Origin: Neospora caninum Liverpool
Lineage: Eukaryota; Apicomplexa; Conoidasida; Eucoccidiorida; Sarcocystidae
Length of the DNA stretch: 64,000 nt
Reading direction: 5' to 3'
Assembly: GCF_000208865.1 (NCBI RefSeq)
Contig: NC_018398.1
Span: 2,294,001 to 2,358,000, forward strand
Shown: piece by piece, positions 12,402 to 24,500 of the stretch
Layout of the letters: each line of letters starts with the position of its first letter
Position numbering within the stretch: position 1 is the stretch's first letter
Position numbers and translations under genes: made by a program
Notes under the pieces: model-generated
The model's database searches: none
The model's input: the letters and a program-made list of their open reading frames with translations, nothing else
Told to the model about the DNA's origin: nothing

Positions 12402-13844
12402 GTGGAGGAGCGGAGAGCGAGCGCCACAGGCAGCGAAGTAGAAAACGATCCTCTAAAAGGCACAATGGCTTCAAAGTTCCCGCCAAGCCCAGAGGCGCAC
12501 GATCCCAGAAGGCAACTCCGTGACAGGAAGGGGATTTCTTCCCATGCTCTTGGCAACCGCTGCACGTTCCGGTCTCATCTGGGAATCTGGCGCTTCTAGT
12601 CATTACTTCAAATGGTACCCGACCGTAGCATTAAAAGGGTGACAGAGAAGCTACACGGCTGTCTATCGAGCGACACGAATTGCTTTCCTAGTTATCCAGT
12701 TAGGAGCTTTAGGTTCCGAGAGATTTCAGGTGACCCTCATGTATCGAGCTGGCCGGAAACACTCCGCGTAATGATCTCTTACCGTCTGGGAAGCTAGGTG
12801 TACATGAGGTACGCGCGGCGAAAAAAACCGAAGAAAACGGTGAGACGTGGAGAAACATCGCCTGTGTGACGATTGGGGTGGCCATCCTGGCGAGAGCATT
12901 TCCGCACCTGTGGCACGGGCTCCAGTGGAGAGTTCTATCCCGAATTTGACAGGCCCTCGACACCGGACAACGAAGATCGAGACACATGTAGCCCTCTGGA
13001 ACTCCCATACGCACGGAACGTACGCGTTTTCCGCGTACGTTCTTCAGGTGAGTTGCCCCGCGACATACATCCGATTCCCTGTTCGTTTCCGCTCCACAGT
13101 CTCTCCAGCTTGTCTTAGCCTTTGAAGCCCGAGTTGTGCGTTCACGCCCAGTCGAACGAGAAGTCTGGTGCTGAGTGCTGCTGTAGCACGTTGTGTTTCA
13201 CGGGTAGACCGGACAGAGGCTCATGCGTCTTATGAACGGTTGTTTACGGCTTGTGACCAATGGCTGCTGAAACGGGCATCGGGTAGGCCTGTTGATTCTA
13301 CTGAGCCTCCTATGACGGATATTTGACCACAATCTGCGAAAGACCGAGAGCTAACCAGATGTCACATCCTGATGGTTCCCCTGCCTCTCACACCGCAGGA
13401 TGAGGGGGCAAAGACAAACCGGAACTTCAACGGGGGTGAATCGTCGCTACCGGTATAGTTCCTCAATTTATTACCGTAACGGAGTTGTTTTACTGGGAGT
13501 TCATACACACCAGAAGGCCACCACCGGTAACGACTTCTTCATCGGCCATGAGTGAATCTCGAGGGTCACATCGCGCGGCAGAGATATCCTTCTGCACAAT
13601 CCGCCTCCCGTTTGCCTGGGTGCGATTACATGATCCGTTTCAACTCCTCGAGTGCAGTCGCGTCTACGAGAGAAACAGCTAAGTAAGAAAAGGTCACCGA
13701 TCTCAAACGCACACGCGAGTACCTGTCCCCTACATGTACAGACACTGACAGACACATTCCCAGGCACATTTGCATAGAGACCTAAATGCTCACAGAAAAC
13801 AACGTATGTAGCAACTACACATGTTCAACCCGTGGCGGCCGACG

Positions 13845-13867
13845 CACACACACACACACAAACACAC
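13845..13867. repeat. (CA)n microsatellite
   Basis: CA dinucleotide run of about 11 units, with one interruption (CAAACACACG), in the intergenic region upstream of the SRS gene. Confidence 0.9.
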
Positions 13868-14770
13868 GCACAACGCGTGTATCAGCCCTGGGCGAGTCTG
13901 CTCTGCTACGAAGCAAATTCTTGGTGGCAATCCATCTTTGTGGCAACCTGATGCACCACAGCCAGAACGATGCACGTGTCGATTGCCTCGAGACATTTCT
14001 GCAATATGTTGGACATTTTCCTCAACGGGTGTTAGAGAACCGCAGATGACACGTGCAAGACCTCCCGGTCCCTCATCTCCTCCTGGTTCTTTCAGATGGT
14101 CCTCTCGGCTCCATCACTTCGCAGATTGCCTTTTCTCCCTTCAAATTCAGCTAACTAGACGCCTACTAACAAAGCCCGTGCAAAGTTACCTAGATTCAGG
14201 TGTCCGACTATATACGCATATCTACTCAGACACCGTGTGGCTCATCCGATGTATCGCTATTTACCAATGTGTATGCTTGAATCTTTGCACATGTGTGACT
14301 ATAACCTGTGTCTGTCCATGCATGCGGGTAAAAACACGTACGTCGTCAGCTATAACGCACCAGAGAACCTGAAACTATGCCGAACTGTCTGGGCTTGCTG
14401 TTCGCTGATCTGGAGTGACCTTTTCACTCAGCTGGCAAAAAGCATGAATCTTCTGTGACTGCCTGGCAGTCGCGTTTCCCCTCCATCACGTCCGCTTCGC
14501 TTGTTTTCACTGCCATTCATTTCCTGTCTTTGCTTCCCCCCTCGCACCTTCACTTTCCGTCTCTCCTTGTTCACTATCTTTCGCGCCTTCCCTCGCGCAT
14601 CCTCTTGCCTTGCGGGACAAAGTAGGCCCCCGTCGTGCCGCTGTTCTCTCCTGCGTATTGGCAGTCTCTCCTGATTCTCCGCGTCCTTTATCCTCTGTTC
14701 TCTCCAGCCTGTGGCACGTTTATTTTCCTGCTCTTCTTCAGTCTCGCCCCTCGGATTTCTTGTTTGACGC

Positions 14771-17700
14771 CTAATCGGCTTGGGTATCTATCTCCACGTC
14801 TCCGGCCGCTTCCTCTCCTTGCTGTTCCTGAGACTGGCGAGACTTGTCCATCATTTTCGCTGACTGCCGTCTCTTCAGGAGCATTTCGTGTCTCTTTTCT
14901 TCCTGCTTTCTTTCTTGCTCTCTCATCTGTTCTGCTAACTCTAACTGCTGGCTTTTTAAACTGTCAAAAGCAGCAATTCTCTCCTCTGCGGTGTGCTCGT
15001 GTTCTTCCCCATCGCCCTTCTTTTGCTCCACTGTCTGCTTCTCATTCTCGCCTTTCGGCGCTGTTCGGCGTTTTTGCTCGTCCAGGCTCCAAACAATCGC
15101 CTCAGAAATCGACGAGTGATCAAACTCAAAGCCTGCGCCAGACAAACGGCGGGGAGCGACGCGCTGGCCGCCGAGAAGAACTTCATCCGCTAGCTGCCCT
15201 AGGACCAAACTGGCAAAACACACACCAAACGAGACAAAGCATGGAGCAGGATGAGCGAGAAAATGGGAAGTCGAGGAAGACAGAACAAGATGAAAGACGG
15301 AACAGCACGAATGGAAGAATATAACGTCTGCAAGAGCGACACAAGAAGACTTCGAAGAGGTAAATAGCGAAAACTCGATGAGAAAATCTGAGAAAAGACG
15401 AAGGGAGATAGGAAGAAGACGCAAGAGCGGAGAAGGCTGACAACACAAAGAAAACGGAGGAAGAAACAGCAAAGGACACCGACAGGAAAGACTCCCGACG
15501 CCCTGAAATCGCCGCGAAGAGCATCGATGTGAGAGGGAAGATGTAAACCAAGGCAGTCAGTGACAGGGAATGCAAAAGAGACGGTAGTGCAATCACAAAG
15601 AATGTCCGGCACCACCTACACCCGAAGAGAACAGGAAAAACATTCACCACTCACCGAAGCATTGATGCTGGAACGGGCATAGTGAAGGTGAACCAAGCAT
15701 TGGGATGAAGAACCTCATGCAGCGCGGCGGCTAAAGTTTCGTTCCTCATCGGCTCAGGAGAACAGATGTTTACAGGGCCCTGAGAACGCAGCGAACGGAG
15801 GCAGACTAGGCAAGAGCTTTGACAACAGAGAATTACGGGGGAAACCACGAACAAAGGGAAACACGGTGAGCCAGTGATCCGTGGCAAAGCGAAACGTGAC
15901 CCTCAATACAAGAACAGAGGCGCAAGCACTCAAAACGAACCCCTTCGGAGATCGAACAGAGAGCACGCGCAACGCGCTTGACGCAGAGCAAGAAACAATG
16001 AAAGGCAAACAGATGCGCCAGAACCAGAGTGGTTTAACAGCCACATGCTCCAAAATCACGAACGGGGAGGAGAAAGCACCGAAGACGGAGAGGAGCTGCC
16101 AGCACGAGACACACGTTCTTCTCCGGTCTCTTTCTTCCGATGTGTATTCTTCCTGTCTCCTCGGCGTTGGCCTCGTCTTTCACATTCCGTCGCTCTACTC
16201 CCCCTCCCGCGTTCGTCTTTTCACTTTGTTGCCCGCTGCAGTCTGAGTCCCCTCTCGTCTGTCCCTTCTTTCCCTCTTCTCCGTATCCGGTTTCCGCCGT
16301 TCGTTCGTGTCCCCCGACAGTCGACACACACACACACATGCACATGCACCTGACGTAGAAGCACTCAAAGACTCCCCCCCCCAAAGTCTCAAAATTACCT
16401 GAATCGCGTCCTGTTCCTTTTGCAGAAGAAAAAGAATCGCACGGGCCGCGTCGTGTAGGGAGATCCAAGACATCCACTGCTGGCCTCCGCCGAGGCGAGA
16501 CCCCAATCTCATTTTGTACAGAGGGAGAAGTCGCGGCAGAATGCCCCCGCGCATCGAAAACATCACTCCGAATCTACAAAACCAAGAACAATTCGTTCGC
16601 AAATCAACACAGGCGTAGACACGAATGAGCATTCCTGCGGCTCACTCCACCGCACGCCCCTGCTGCTTCATGGAGGCACATACTATAACCGATTCGCGAA
16701 TATAAATATATGTATGATCATTTAGGCGAGCACATTCAAAGTGACAGTCGAGAGCGGGGTGACAAGTCGTCTCAAAAAACCGAGGGAACTCCGACAAACA
16801 GGGCTTCAGATCACAAGCAACTCACACAACCCGGTGTACGTGTGACGATGCAGTGGGATCGGTTTTCTCATCATCCTGTTTATGCAGGCACCATCTTAAA
16901 AACGACACGGGAAGGAATGTACATGTGCATATTGTGCTTAACGAAGTGTGAACTTCGGAGAGGTGAATGTACATATGCATATTGCGCTTAACGAAGTGTG
17001 AACTTCGGAGAGGTGACTGAGGCTAAACCGTGCCGCGTGGACAGAGGTATTTCTACCTACATATTTTTATAAATCTAGTTAGACGGCTAGGCAAGAGGTG
17101 TTTCTGTACCTCAGAAAAACGACCCGGCAGTCCGGTGAGCCGCTGCCAGCGGAAGCGAGATCCTTCTCAAGCTGTTCCGGTAAATCTGCTTCAGGGGATG
17201 CGTACTCTTTGAACACGCTGGACTGCCTCGAAGCAGCCTCCGCGGCCTCCTGCTCCAGGTTCACAGACACCTCAGCGACGAATGTCTTTCCAGCAGCTGT
17301 GTCTTCATCGCAGATTTCGTCTCCGGTATCGATTCCGTAGACGCCAACCTTCAAAACAACCAGAAAAAGCAGAAACCGATATATCTGTATATACGTATCC
17401 TTTCAAAAGACACACGCGGGGCAGGAATATTTATATATATACGTATGTGTAGATAACTTCAAATGTTTCTGTCCACCTACGAATTCACGATGCCATATCT
17501 GTGCTTCTACGACCGACACCTTCCGGCCCCAATGTGCGCCGGTATGTACCCGTTCTGTCCGCTAGACTCGTGCGCCTTTTTCGTGCTCATCCTCTCCTTT
17601 TTGTCTCCTTCCCCTTCCCTTCCCCCCCGTCCCGCCCCCTGCTCACGCATATTTCTCGCTGTCCTGCCTTACTCCTGAGGCGACAAAGAACATTTTTGGA

Positions 17701-19397
17701 GGCCGTCTGAGGCGCTTGAAAGTGTCAACCAGAAGCCTTATGCTGTTAACACGGCTATCCAAAATTTCTTTCTTCTTGGCGGCTGTCCACGCGCCGAGGG
17801 AACGAAGCCAGTCCTCGCTGTCGAGGACCGCGCGGAGCTTCTGTGCGCCCCAACTTCCTGATATGCCCCGCAAAGGGCTTTCCGGAGTCCTTGATACCTC
17901 TTCGAGTAGGTCTGTCTCCGCCAGTTGGGCTCCGCCACCGGAGTTCCGGGATCCCCCGGCCTCCGCAGAGGAGGCCAACGAGGCGCGATCTGCCGCCAGC
18001 TCCCCTGCGACTTCGCCCTTCTCCGCAAGGGGCTCTCCTACAAGGGACATATACGGAACCGCAGAACTCGAGAGTTAAACAAGGCGACAAACTGAGGCGC
18101 GAGCGGCGGCACAGGGTTCGCCTCGCCCACGCATTCCTCTCTGCAAGTTGGCTAACAACGCATGAGATATCAAAGGATAAAAGTACACATAAACATATAT
18201 ATATATATATATATACATATGGGTAGGGATATTCGTCACGAATGCCGCCACCGGCCTCCACGCGTCTACGTGTTGATGGCTGTACAAAACGTTTCAACGC
18301 CTGCAGGAAATGACACATATGTATTTATATGTATGGTTTACCAGCTAAATGAATGACTGCATCGACGCCTTCAAGTTTGTCGGCTTCGATCCACTGGCCG
18401 GGAATATCCCAAAGAATATCGTCTTCGTTTGCTTCTTTTTCTTTCGTCCTGTCTGTTTCCTCTTTATCTGCTTCTTTCTTCAGATACCGGCTGTCTAGAT
18501 CTTGCTCGGTTTCGTTGTTCCGTTTCTCCGTCTTTCCCACCTGCACGTCTTGCGCCTCCCCGACCGGCGCAAGACGTGCCAGGTCCCCTCCTGGCAGCGG
18601 TTTCGCCCCCGCCTCTCGAATCGTCTCCTCTCCTCTCTCTGGCTGCTCCTCAGCTTCAGCGTCGACGAAGTTAGCAGGCGGGAGGAAGGCGGGGCGGGGT
18701 GGTAAAGAAGACGCTGCGTGATCCTCAGTGCGGTTCTGCTGCATCGAGTGAGTGTGAGACAAAGTGGGAGGACACCTGCGTCTCGTTCGAGTGAGGCGGC
18801 GGCAACGCACTGGACGCCCGTCGATCTTCACAGCGCCATCTGGACAGGAACGAAACGCACAAGACGCGTCCCACGCAAGGTGGAGACACGACGGAAACCG
18901 TGCGTAACACGACCCTCGCCGCCCCCGCGGAAGCCGTCGAGGACGCACCTCCATGGCGTGTCTCCGGCGAAACGGGTTTCTGTTCCGCAGCGCCAAGTGA
19001 TGGAAGCACGGAAACGCTCTCGTGGTGTGTGCCTAACGAAAGGGTAGTTCTGTGCAGTGGGAACCCGCTTCTCCGCGTGCCGCGATAATACAAAAGCGTG
19101 GCAAAGCCGTGCACATCACTGTCCGGCATAAACGAGGGCGTCATGGCGCACTGACAACTCAAAAAAACGCGGCAGACGCGATCTGCGATGGAATCACACG
19201 AGGAACCCTCGCTCCTTTCCGTGGACCCGGACGCGCCGCCCGTACCTACCTCGGAACATGTCGACGAGAAAGCCGCCTAGCATGCCATGGGATCCGCTAA
19301 GAACAACCGTGAAATATTCATTTTCTTTCTGCTCATTCTCTTCGGCCCGTGGCATCGAGGCAAACAGGTCTGAGGCTGCCTTGACTAGAGCCGCCAT
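14771..19397 (-). CDS. YfcH/SDR39U1-family epimerase-like protein (extended SDR)
   Basis: NAD(P)-binding extended short-chain dehydrogenase of the YfcH/SDR39U1 group; the substrate is unknown for the family. Exons supported by phase: 19397-19250 (Rossmann start, VVLSGSHGMLGG), an exon ending at 18342 (WDIPGQW, VDAVIHLAG), 18037-17673 (GEPLAE, KKKEILDSRVNSIRLL), 17348-17110 (VGVYGIDTGDE, VVFLR), 16573-16399 (FGVMFSMRGG, WMSWISLHDAA), 15779-15655 (NICSPEPMRNE) and 15209-14771 (GQLADEVLLGGQRV). Each block aligns in order with the human SDR39U1 scheme. The path between 19250 and 18342 is unresolved: an acceptor before 19045 continues exon 1 in phase (FRG then THHES), but at least one further splice is needed. 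Odd features are a nucleotide-binding loop SGSHGMLG instead of the usual GGTGFIG, a long Glu/Ser-rich insert before WDIPG, and a charged coiled-coil-like tail of about 100 residues. Confidence 0.85.
16915..17016. repeat. 50-bp tandem duplication in an epimerase intron
   Basis: Two adjacent 50-bp copies (16915-16964 and 16965-17014, identity running on to 17016) differ at about two positions (G/A at 16925/16975, T/C at 16935/16985). They lie in the intron between the exons ending at 17110 and starting at 16573. The near identity suggests a recent duplication. Confidence 0.9.
18195..18215. repeat. (TA)n microsatellite in an epimerase intron
   Basis: About ten AT units within the intron 18341-18038 of the epimerase gene. 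Confidence 0.95.
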
Positions 19398-21519
19398 TCC
19401 GGTTTCGTTTCCACACCGAGGGGGGCAAAAACGCCGTCTGTGTTGCTGCGACGGGGAAGAGGTGGGCGAAACGACGAGCGAGACTGCGACTGCCGCGAAA
19501 AAAATCTAGATCTGTCGTGTCCTGTTCAACGCAGAACCACTCGCGTCTTCACTCGGGTAGCCTCGCTCGCGCGAGTGTTTCCATACAGTAGAGCTCGAGA
19601 ACCGTCGACAGATAGCCGCCCGCCGGCTGCTAGAAGCGTTGTGACGTTTAAGGTCCTGGGAAGCAGTTTTTTGCATCCGGACAGAAACAGAAAGATCGGC
19701 AGAGACCGGAGGGTTTGTAATAAGTCACCTCTCGACAGTGAAGAAGCCACCCAATCTCAACTTTCGACTTCGTTTTGGTACGCGGGCGTTGGGGATCATT
19801 CCACCAGCCGTGTGCCGCCGCTGTGCAATCGTGTGCCGGCCGGAGAAAAAAACGGAGGGGGAGTCTCTCTTGAAGACTTGCAGGCAGAAACTATTTTCGG
19901 CTCCATTGAGTTTCGCTGAAGCAGGAACCCCGCACAAACAGCGAGGAAATCTCTGGAAAACGCAAACGAACGAGTCGCAAGTCGGGGGGAGCGCTAGGCA
20001 GCAAGCTCAGCTGACGGGCGGGTGTCCTGAAAACCCGGAACAGCACGGCATCTTCCGACTCACACGTCTCTGAACATGTCCTTTCTACGCTCGTCTTCGC
20101 CGTCTTGTCCCTCTTTCGCTTCTCTCTGTGCCTTGATAGACAAACAACAACTCCTACATTCGTTCAGCGCCTCTCTTTTCGCTGAGTTCCAAGGGAAACT
20201 CGCTGGGAATCCGCTCTCAATTTTCACCTCGCCGGCCCTGTATCCGCAGAGCCAAGTCTCTTTTGAGAGCAGCTGTCTCCCGCCTTGCCGGCTGGCGTCT
20301 CTCCCAGTCCTGTTCGAATTCCCCGAGTGGCGAAGACCGTGCTTTCTCTCTCGAAACTTTGTACCTTCCCGGCGTCTCTACAAGGAAAAAGACCGAACAC
20401 GGGGACGCCTTTCCGCTGGTTTCCGCTTAAATTAACTCACTTGTGTACAGATATATGCACGCATGCAACGAGGATGGTTCACGGTCCGGCCGCAGCGCCG
20501 CCTTCTTCCGGCAGAGCGACACGTGACGACACCGCAGCAGTGGATTGTGGTTTCCGAAGATTCTTTTTGTTGTGGCTGTGTCAAGAGAGGTGACGCTAGG
20601 CTGGAAAAGCGTGTGAAATCATGCCTCTCGAGAGCTCCGACACTCTGTAGAACGCTTTTCTGGGAGAAAAAGAGGAGCCGCGAGCGTGCGGAACACAGCA
20701 CGAGTTGCCGCAGCATCGTCCAGCGCCCTGACGAAAAAGCGGCCAGTTACCCATGTGTTCCGTCGCATCTTGCACATTTGGCGAGAGAGAGAAGGATCGG
20801 ACCACGTTCCGCACTTTTTTTGTTTCTTCCTTTTTTATGCTTTTTCTCAGGGGGCGGAAACAACTGAGTGTGTGCGACTGATGGTGGCATGTCTGTGTCC
20901 TTTTCAGGGGCTCATCCGGCGTGTAGAGCGGGTCGGGCATCGCCAAGTTAGGAAACGCGAGAGACACCGAAGAACGGAGGCACAGCGCTGGAATTTTCAA
21001 GAGCGACAGCTTTCGCCAGCCCTTCATCTCTAGGAAGCAAAACCCTGTCGCTTCTTTCAGGATGCTCTGCCACATTATTCCAGTTCTCTTCGAGTTCATT
21101 CTCTCAATCTCATCTCTTCTCCACGTCGTCTCAATCGCTTTTTTCTGCCAGCGTAACGTCAGGTTGTCTGCTGCTTTACCTCCTTGTTTTTGTTTTCCTC
21201 GGCCTTAACGCCGATCCCGTCTCGCTCCTTCACCTCACCCCCCCCGGGACTTCCGTTGGCGTCCTCTCCTTCTTGCTTTCTCTCCTTCCTGCTTCCTCTC
21301 CTTCGTGCTTCCTCTCCTTCGTGCTTCCTCTCCTTCGTGCTTCCTCTCCTTCTCTTCCTCTCCTTCTCTTCCTCTCCTTCGCTTCCTCTCCTTTCCTTCT
21401 CTCATCACCATCCTCTCTCTGTCACCCTTCGCCAAAGCACTCAGACTGAAGCCTTGCTCCGGCACTTGAACGTTTTCGCGCTCTTCTCTTCTGCTTCTTT
21501 CTTTCCTTCTTTTCTGGCA
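19398..21519. other. divergent promoter region, epimerase / UBL gene
   Basis: 2.1 kb between two head-to-head start codons. It must hold both promoters and 5' leaders. No coding domain is seen. A pyrimidine-rich repeat lies just upstream of the UBL start, in its probable leader. Confidence 0.5.
21268..21400. repeat. CT-rich imperfect tandem repeat in a 5' leader
   Basis: Repeats of a roughly 16-bp unit (CTTCCTCTCCTTCGTG), decaying into 12-bp CTTCCTCTCCTT units. It lies 120-250 bases upstream of the UBL gene start and is almost pure pyrimidine on +. Confidence 0.85.
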
Positions 21520-24500
21520 ATGGAAGACCGTGTCGGCGGGGAGACGGGCTCTTCCGGGGCAGCGCACGTGCCTCCGGAGGAAATTGGAGAAAAGGACGTC
21601 GACGCAGGAGATGCCAGCGCAGCGAGAGAGCGACAAATGGAATTGGAAGCGGGAGCGAAAAGCGAGGAAAAAGAAAGACAGAGCGAAGACGCAGGCGACA
21701 GGCTCCACGAGTCTGTAGTTCGATCTGAGGGAGACAGAAATGGACGGGACGAGCCCGAAGACGGGACAACAGAGACAGAAGGAAAGGGAGAGACAGGCGC
21801 GAACGAAGGCGAAGACGGGGCCACCGAGGAAGAACAGACTGTCCCTCGATTTCGTCTCAGAGTCCGATGTGCACCCTTCAATCCAGTCGTCGAAATCGCG
21901 TCCAATAAAACGTTTCAGGACTTGCTAAAAGCCGGTAAGCAGGGAACGAGCACACGTGACATTTCGTGTCTCTCCTCACTTCTTTTCCTCCTGTAGATGC
22001 AGAACGCGGGTGGCTGTTCATCTGCTTTCGTCCGCGCCGGGCGTCCCACAGCAGTATCTAATGCCTCCCTCGTTCTCTCGATGTCTCTCATAGGTATCTC
22101 TCGCGGGTGTCTCACGTCGCATTCGCCCTCGCGTGTGTCTCTCTTGGATTTCTGCTTCTCCACTGTTTGCCTGTTCCACGTGCGTGTCCTCTCAGTGGCG
22201 CAAGTGACCGAGCTCCCGTACCTGGAGGACGCGGAAAAGTTCAGCTGTAGGCCTGACCGAAACAAATTGCCACAGGACGAAGAGAGAAACGCCGGGGAGA
22301 ACCTAAAGAGGACAGCGAGGAATAGCGAATTGCAGGAGGCAAACGGGAACCAAAAAAGGAGACGGAGAGGAAGAGAGAAGTGGAGAGGAGAAGGAAAGCG
22401 GAGAGAGGGGAAGACGAGGAGAGAGAGAATGAAGCAAGGAGGCGGCTTTGAAGCAAGGCAATCAGACAGTGAAGTGTGTGTGCCCCTGGTACACGTCTCG
22501 CGTCGGTTCGTTCATAACGGCACCGTTGGCGTGTGATTTCTGATAAACGAACGCTGCATGAGTGGTTTTCTTGCCTCTTCCTGTTTCTGTTCTCCCGTGG
22601 TTTGCCATCGCGGCTGCGACTGGTTTTTTTGATGTCGCTCTTCAGCTCTCCATTTCTTCTTGACGATCGTTGTCTGCTGTCGTGTACATGCATCCTCGCC
22701 GGTCGCCGTCTCCCGTCTCTCTTCGGTTCCTTCGCGCGTCCTCTTTCGCGCCTCTCACAGTGCTAGCTGGCTTTCCGCCCAAGAGACTGGAGGCCGCGCG
22801 AGACGCCCGACTCTCTTCCTTTCTTCAAGACGGAGAAGTGCTCACTCCAGAGAGAAGAAGAAGCTCACAAGGTGAGAGAAAGGCGAAAGAGAAGAGAGTT
22901 ACGGGGAGAGAGAGAAGAGGGATACGAGACGAAAGAGATCGTCCTGGCATGGAGACGGGAGCGGAGCTTGCGCGCTGATAAGGCACAGCGAAAGAAAAGC
23001 CTTCATACAGGGGGCGGGGCCCGAGAAAATGAAACAAAATGGGAGGACCAGAGGGAAAGTTGAGAGACGACGTGGAGCGACGCAAAAGAGACGCTCCGGC
23101 GACCGTAGGGAAGGAGAGGAAGCCACCACCCGCACGAGGCGGCCTCTCTCCCCGTCTTTTTATTGAAACGCGCGCGTGTTGTGCTGTTGTCGATCTCCCT
23201 GTTTCACCCTACCGGACGGCGACAAGTGCAGGTCGAGGTTCCCATCTTTCTCCCCTTTTACGCGGATGCTGTTTGCGCAGATGCAGCCATCGTTTGCTCT
23301 ACCACGTCTCCCCTCAGTCGACGCGAAGGCCGAGGAGCGGCGCAGCGGACACCCAGCAGACGCACAGTGTCACAAGACGCCAACATTCATACTCTCTCTT
23401 CCAGTGGGAGAAGAGAGCCAGCTCTGAGTTCGCCTGGGGCTGACAGCCATCGGCGAAGCGGGCGAGAAGGAGGAAGAAAAGGCCGCGCACCTGCTCTCGG
23501 CAGCAGCGAGGAGGAAGTGGCCGAGAACCTCGTTCGGCTTTTTGTAGGTCGTGAGGGGAGCGGAAGGCTTTCGCGTTCTGTGCGAGTTGCTCGGAAGACG
23601 CGACGAATCTCGCCGTCTCCCTGTCTCGCCGCGCATGTGCCCTCGGTGTGTCCACGTTCTTCCTTTTCTCCGAGTTGACCCGCGCTCGCCTTCGTGGTCC
23701 TGCCGTGTGCGTTTCCAGTTGCGCCTCTCCTAGCTCTGACTCCAGTTTGGTTTGCTTTCGCGTCCGGTTTTTCGGCAGATTGCGGTCCCAGTCTTTGCTG
23801 CCGCTGTTTGCCTCCCTTCACCCCCTGCGCGTCTCGCTCTGTGGTGTGCGACAGACGGACAAAGGAAGCTCGGCGGCCGAAAGAGGACTGAGGAAAGCGT
23901 TTTCTCTCGCTCTTCATCAGCGATACAGTAAGACGACTTTCCGGTGGTGCTTTTGGGTCATTTGGATGCGCCCCTTTCTCCTCATCTTCTCTCTTTGCTC
24001 CCCGAATCAGCGCGTTTTCGTTTTTCACCCGACTCCTTTCCTGTGCCTCGCTTCGCTGTTCCCCTCTGCACTTGTCTTCGTTCGTGCTTCTCTCTTTCTC
24101 GACTTTTCTCTCCCTCTTCGTTTATTTGTTTGTGTGTGCTTCGCTGTCTCTGTTTCTCCAGCATGTGATCTCCCATTTTGGATTCTTCCTCTTCACTCTC
24201 TTTCTTCCGCTCCTCATTGTTGCGTTGTTCCCGCCTTTGAACCTCCTCCCGCGTTTGCTTGCTCGAATCCGCTGTTCTCGCCACGTTAAAAATGCAGGCG
24301 AGACGACCGCGGACGAGCGATGGGGCGCTGTCCAGGGCGGAAGATTCGAAATCAAGGAAGGCCATCCCCAACCCGGAAAGTTCACGGTCTCCTTCTTCGC
24401 GCCTGTCGCGGGGAGGGTGGACACCCAGAGAACAGAAGAATATACAGGTGACTTGAACGGAATGCTTTGAAACAGGATTATTTATAAGCTGTTTTTTTTT

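Larger units (their letters stand above)
11739..14770. other. upstream of the SRS gene and downstream of the epimerase gene
   Basis: 3 kb between the start of the SRS gene and the 3' end of the epimerase gene. A long open frame on + (11448-12599) runs antisense through SRS exon 1 and has no recognisable domain, so I do not call it. The stretch holds a 27-bp tandem repeat near 12339 and a (CA)n run at 13845. Part of it must be the SRS promoter and 5' leader. Confidence 0.5.

Noticed and set aside
11448..12599. 383-codon open frame on +
   Set aside because: It starts antisense to SRS exon 1 and has no domain, no compositional coding signal and a tandem repeat inside. The SRS reading on - explains the first part.
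22872..23280. Possible OTU catalytic exon for the UBL gene
   Set aside because: Both frames behind the AG at 23232 were read through. No DNSCLF-type Cys box or closing His motif appears, and the phase-correct exon starts at 23281.
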